A DNA stretch of 16,597 bases from Alistipes sp. (lineage in GTDB: Bacteria > Bacteroidota > Bacteroidia > Bacteroidales > Rikenellaceae): the NCBI GenBank assembly GCA_017391665.1, contig JAFOXS010000047.1, positions 1 through 16,597 of the forward strand. The letters are read 5' to 3'. This document shows, one piece after another, positions 15,488-16,597 of the stretch. A program made the position numbers and the translations under genes. The notes under the pieces were generated by a model that was not told the origin of the DNA, did not search any database, and saw only the letters and a list, made by a program, of their open reading frames with translations. The first letter of the stretch is position 1. Each line of letters starts with the position of its first letter.

Positions 15488-15517
15488 AAAACCTCGACTT
15501 CGGTTGAGGTTTTTTAT
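15488..15517 (+). terminator. Intrinsic terminator with UUCG loop
   Basis: AACCTCGAC-TTCG-GTTGAGGTT (15490-15511) forms a 9-bp stem with one G:T pair, closed by a C(UUCG)G tetraloop and followed directly by T residues. It ends the transporter-lipoprotein unit 20 bp after the last stop codon and isolates it from the recombinase gene. Confidence 0.9.
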
Positions 15518-15529
15518 TTTGTTGCAGTG

Positions 15530-15594
15530 AAAATCTTATTGCAGACTAATTTAGTCATAACACTGATGTTGGTGTGAACTTAAAATAAGATTTT
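15530..15594. repeat. 11-bp perfect inverted repeat flanking a 43-bp segment, abutting the recombinase start
   Basis: AAAATCTTATT (15530-15540) and its exact complement AATAAGATTTT (15584-15594) bracket 43 bp. The right copy ends one base before the ATG of the tyrosine recombinase. The segment contains a 13-base palindrome GACTAATTTAGTC (15544-15556). A hexamer TTGCAG occurs at 15522-15527 and again at 15539-15544. The arrangement could be a recombination site, an operator, or an RNA hairpin over the start codon. Confidence 0.6.
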
Positions 15595-16597
15595 ATGGCA
15601 AATGTAAAAATCAATTCAACCACCTTTCCTGGGACGCGAGAAAGGTGGCCATCTGCATTGATGCAGGACGGAAAGAGTTTAAGCGGCGATGTGTTGCGTT
15701 TTCGGCGGCTTTTAGCGGTGTTTAATAGCGGGGTGTCTAATTGCTCCTGCGGTGATGTCGGTGCCTTATTTTCGGGTCGAGAACGCGGAATATCGTTATT
15801 TGAGTTTTCTGAGGAGGTCGTTGCCTCGGTTCGTGCTGCAGGGAAGTATCGCACGGCAGAGACTTATAGCTCGGCGTTACGGAGTTTTCGTCGTTACATG
15901 ATGGGGCGGGATGTGGGACTGAAGGAGATGGATTCCGATATGATGGTTGCCTATGAAGCCTATTTAAGGCGTGAGGGCGTGAGTGCCAATACTTCGTCGT
16001 TTTATATGCGTAATCTCAGAGCATTGTACAATCGTGCCGTTGAGAAGGAGCTTATCCCACCGCATAATCCGTTTCGACATGTCTATACGGGTGTTGATAA
16101 GACAACCAAGCGGGCGGTGTCGCTAGATGTCATACGGCAGATCAAGAAAATGGATCTCTCCTCTAATCGGTCTTTAGACTTTGCGCGCGATATGTTTCTC
16201 TTCTCGTTCTATACGCGAGGAATGTCCTTTGTCGATATGGCATATCTGCGCAAGAGCGATCTAAAGCAGGGAGTGCTGGTTTATCGACGTCGCAAGACGG
16301 GGCAGCAATTGATCGTAAAATGGGAGTCGTGCATGCAGGATATTGTCCGTAAGTACGATGTAGGAGCTTCGCCTTATCTTCTGCCTATTATCACTCGGCC
16401 GAATCAGGACGACAGGGGTCAATATTTGAAGGCTTCGCATATGGTCAATAGACACCTGAAGACTATCGGCAGGAGACTGAAGATTCCCATTCCGCTTACG
16501 ATGTATGTGGCGCGCCACGCATGGGCGAGTATTGCCAGAAGCAAGAATGTGCCCCTGTCGGTCATCAGCGAGGGTATGGGGCACGATTCCGAATCCA
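15595..16597 (+). CDS. Bacteroidales-type tyrosine recombinase (partial, runs off the right edge)
   Basis: The frame is open from ATG 15595 to the window end (334 full codons) with no stop. It is a site-specific integrase/invertase. A short N-terminal part is followed by a SAM-like core-binding domain (about 67-165) containing KYRTAETYSSALRSF. The catalytic domain shows box I arginine in FYTRGMSFVDMAYL (Arg208), the beta-turn lysine in RRRKTGQQ (Lys234), the box II segment YVARHAWAS (Arg307-His308) and GMGHDSES (His330). The catalytic tyrosine should follow within about ten codons beyond the edge. An in-frame TAA at 15586-15588 rules out an upstream extension in this frame. The sequence resembles recombinases that in Bacteroides either move integrative elements or flip promoter segments controlling surface loci; which applies here cannot be told. 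Confidence 0.92.
   Translation, partial: MANVKINSTTFPGTRERWPSALMQDGKSLSGDVLRFRRLLAVFNSGVSNCSCGDVGALFSGRERGISLFEFSEEVVASVRAAGKYRTAETYSSALRSFRRYMMGRDVGLKEMDSDMMVAYEAYLRREGVSANTSSFYMRNLRALYNRAVEKELIPPHNPFRHVYTGVDKTTKRAVSLDVIRQIKKMDLSSNRSLDFARDMFLFSFYTRGMSFVDMAYLRKSDLKQGVLVYRRRKTGQQLIVKWESCMQDIVRKYDVGASPYLLPIITRPNQDDRGQYLKASHMVNRHLKTIGRRLKIPIPLTMYVARHAWASIARSKNVPLSVISEGMGHDSES

Noticed and set aside
15555..16584. Minus-strand open frames opposite the recombinase (15555-15854 and 16261-16584)
   Set aside because: They oppose a plus-strand frame with clear recombinase catalytic motifs and show no domain of their own.
1..16597. CRISPR array, tRNA/rRNA gene, insertion sequence or toxin-antitoxin pair
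   Set aside because: Reading both strands of the gaps I found no regularly spaced repeats, no cloverleaf-like segment with a conserved T-arm, no transposase-like frame and no small paired genes of that type.

Overview
The window looks like chromosome from a member of the Bacteroidales (Bacteroidota). Three things suggest this: promoter-like TAnnTTTG boxes in front of several genes, a near absence of Shine-Dalgarno sequences, and protein variants typical of the order (topoisomerase IV A tail, four-TM FtsK with a long acidic linker followed by a LolA-like gene, Bacteroidales-type tyrosine recombinase). The base composition is moderate, and a Rikenellaceae/Alistipes-like relative is possible, but I cannot fix the genus.

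Layout. (1) 1-1703, + strand: the 3' end of the topoisomerase IV subunit A gene, then aroK (shikimate kinase) and murI (glutamate racemase), tightly packed. (2) 1757-5306, +: an ftsK promoter, ftsK, and a LolA-like periplasmic carrier. The last gene ends inside the stop codon of uvrB, which is read in the opposite direction. (3) 5303-9441: uvrB (-) and dnaG (+) diverge from a 131-bp gap in which both promoters lie almost on top of the start codons. (4) 9442-9648: a 207-bp gap with an unusual long-range inverted repeat. (5) 9649-12081, +: a compact operon smpB - HAD phosphatase - tsaB - Nim-like flavoprotein, closed by a bidirectional terminator. (6) 12146-13384, -: a Gfo/Idh/MocA oxidoreductase with a clear Bacteroidales promoter. 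(7) 13653-15468, +: a sodium-dependent (NSS/SNF family) transporter and a META-domain lipoprotein, closed by a UUCG-loop terminator. (8) 15595 to the right edge, +: a tyrosine recombinase, open at the window end, preceded directly by an 11-bp perfect inverted repeat around a 43-bp segment.

Most of the window is housekeeping: chromosome decatenation and segregation (topo IV, FtsK), replication priming (DnaG), excision repair (UvrB), ribosome rescue (SmpB), tRNA t6A modification (TsaB), and wall and aromatic precursors (MurI, AroK). The right edge is the start of what may be an accessory or phase-variable region. The best leads are the recombinase with its flanking repeat, the start-proximal (probably leaderless) promoters of ftsK, uvrB and dnaG, the foldable segment between dnaG and smpB, and a clamp-binding-like peptide at the end of topoisomerase IV A. 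I saw no tRNA, rRNA, CRISPR array or insertion sequence. No gene-free stretch exceeds 300 bp; the longest is 13385-13652.
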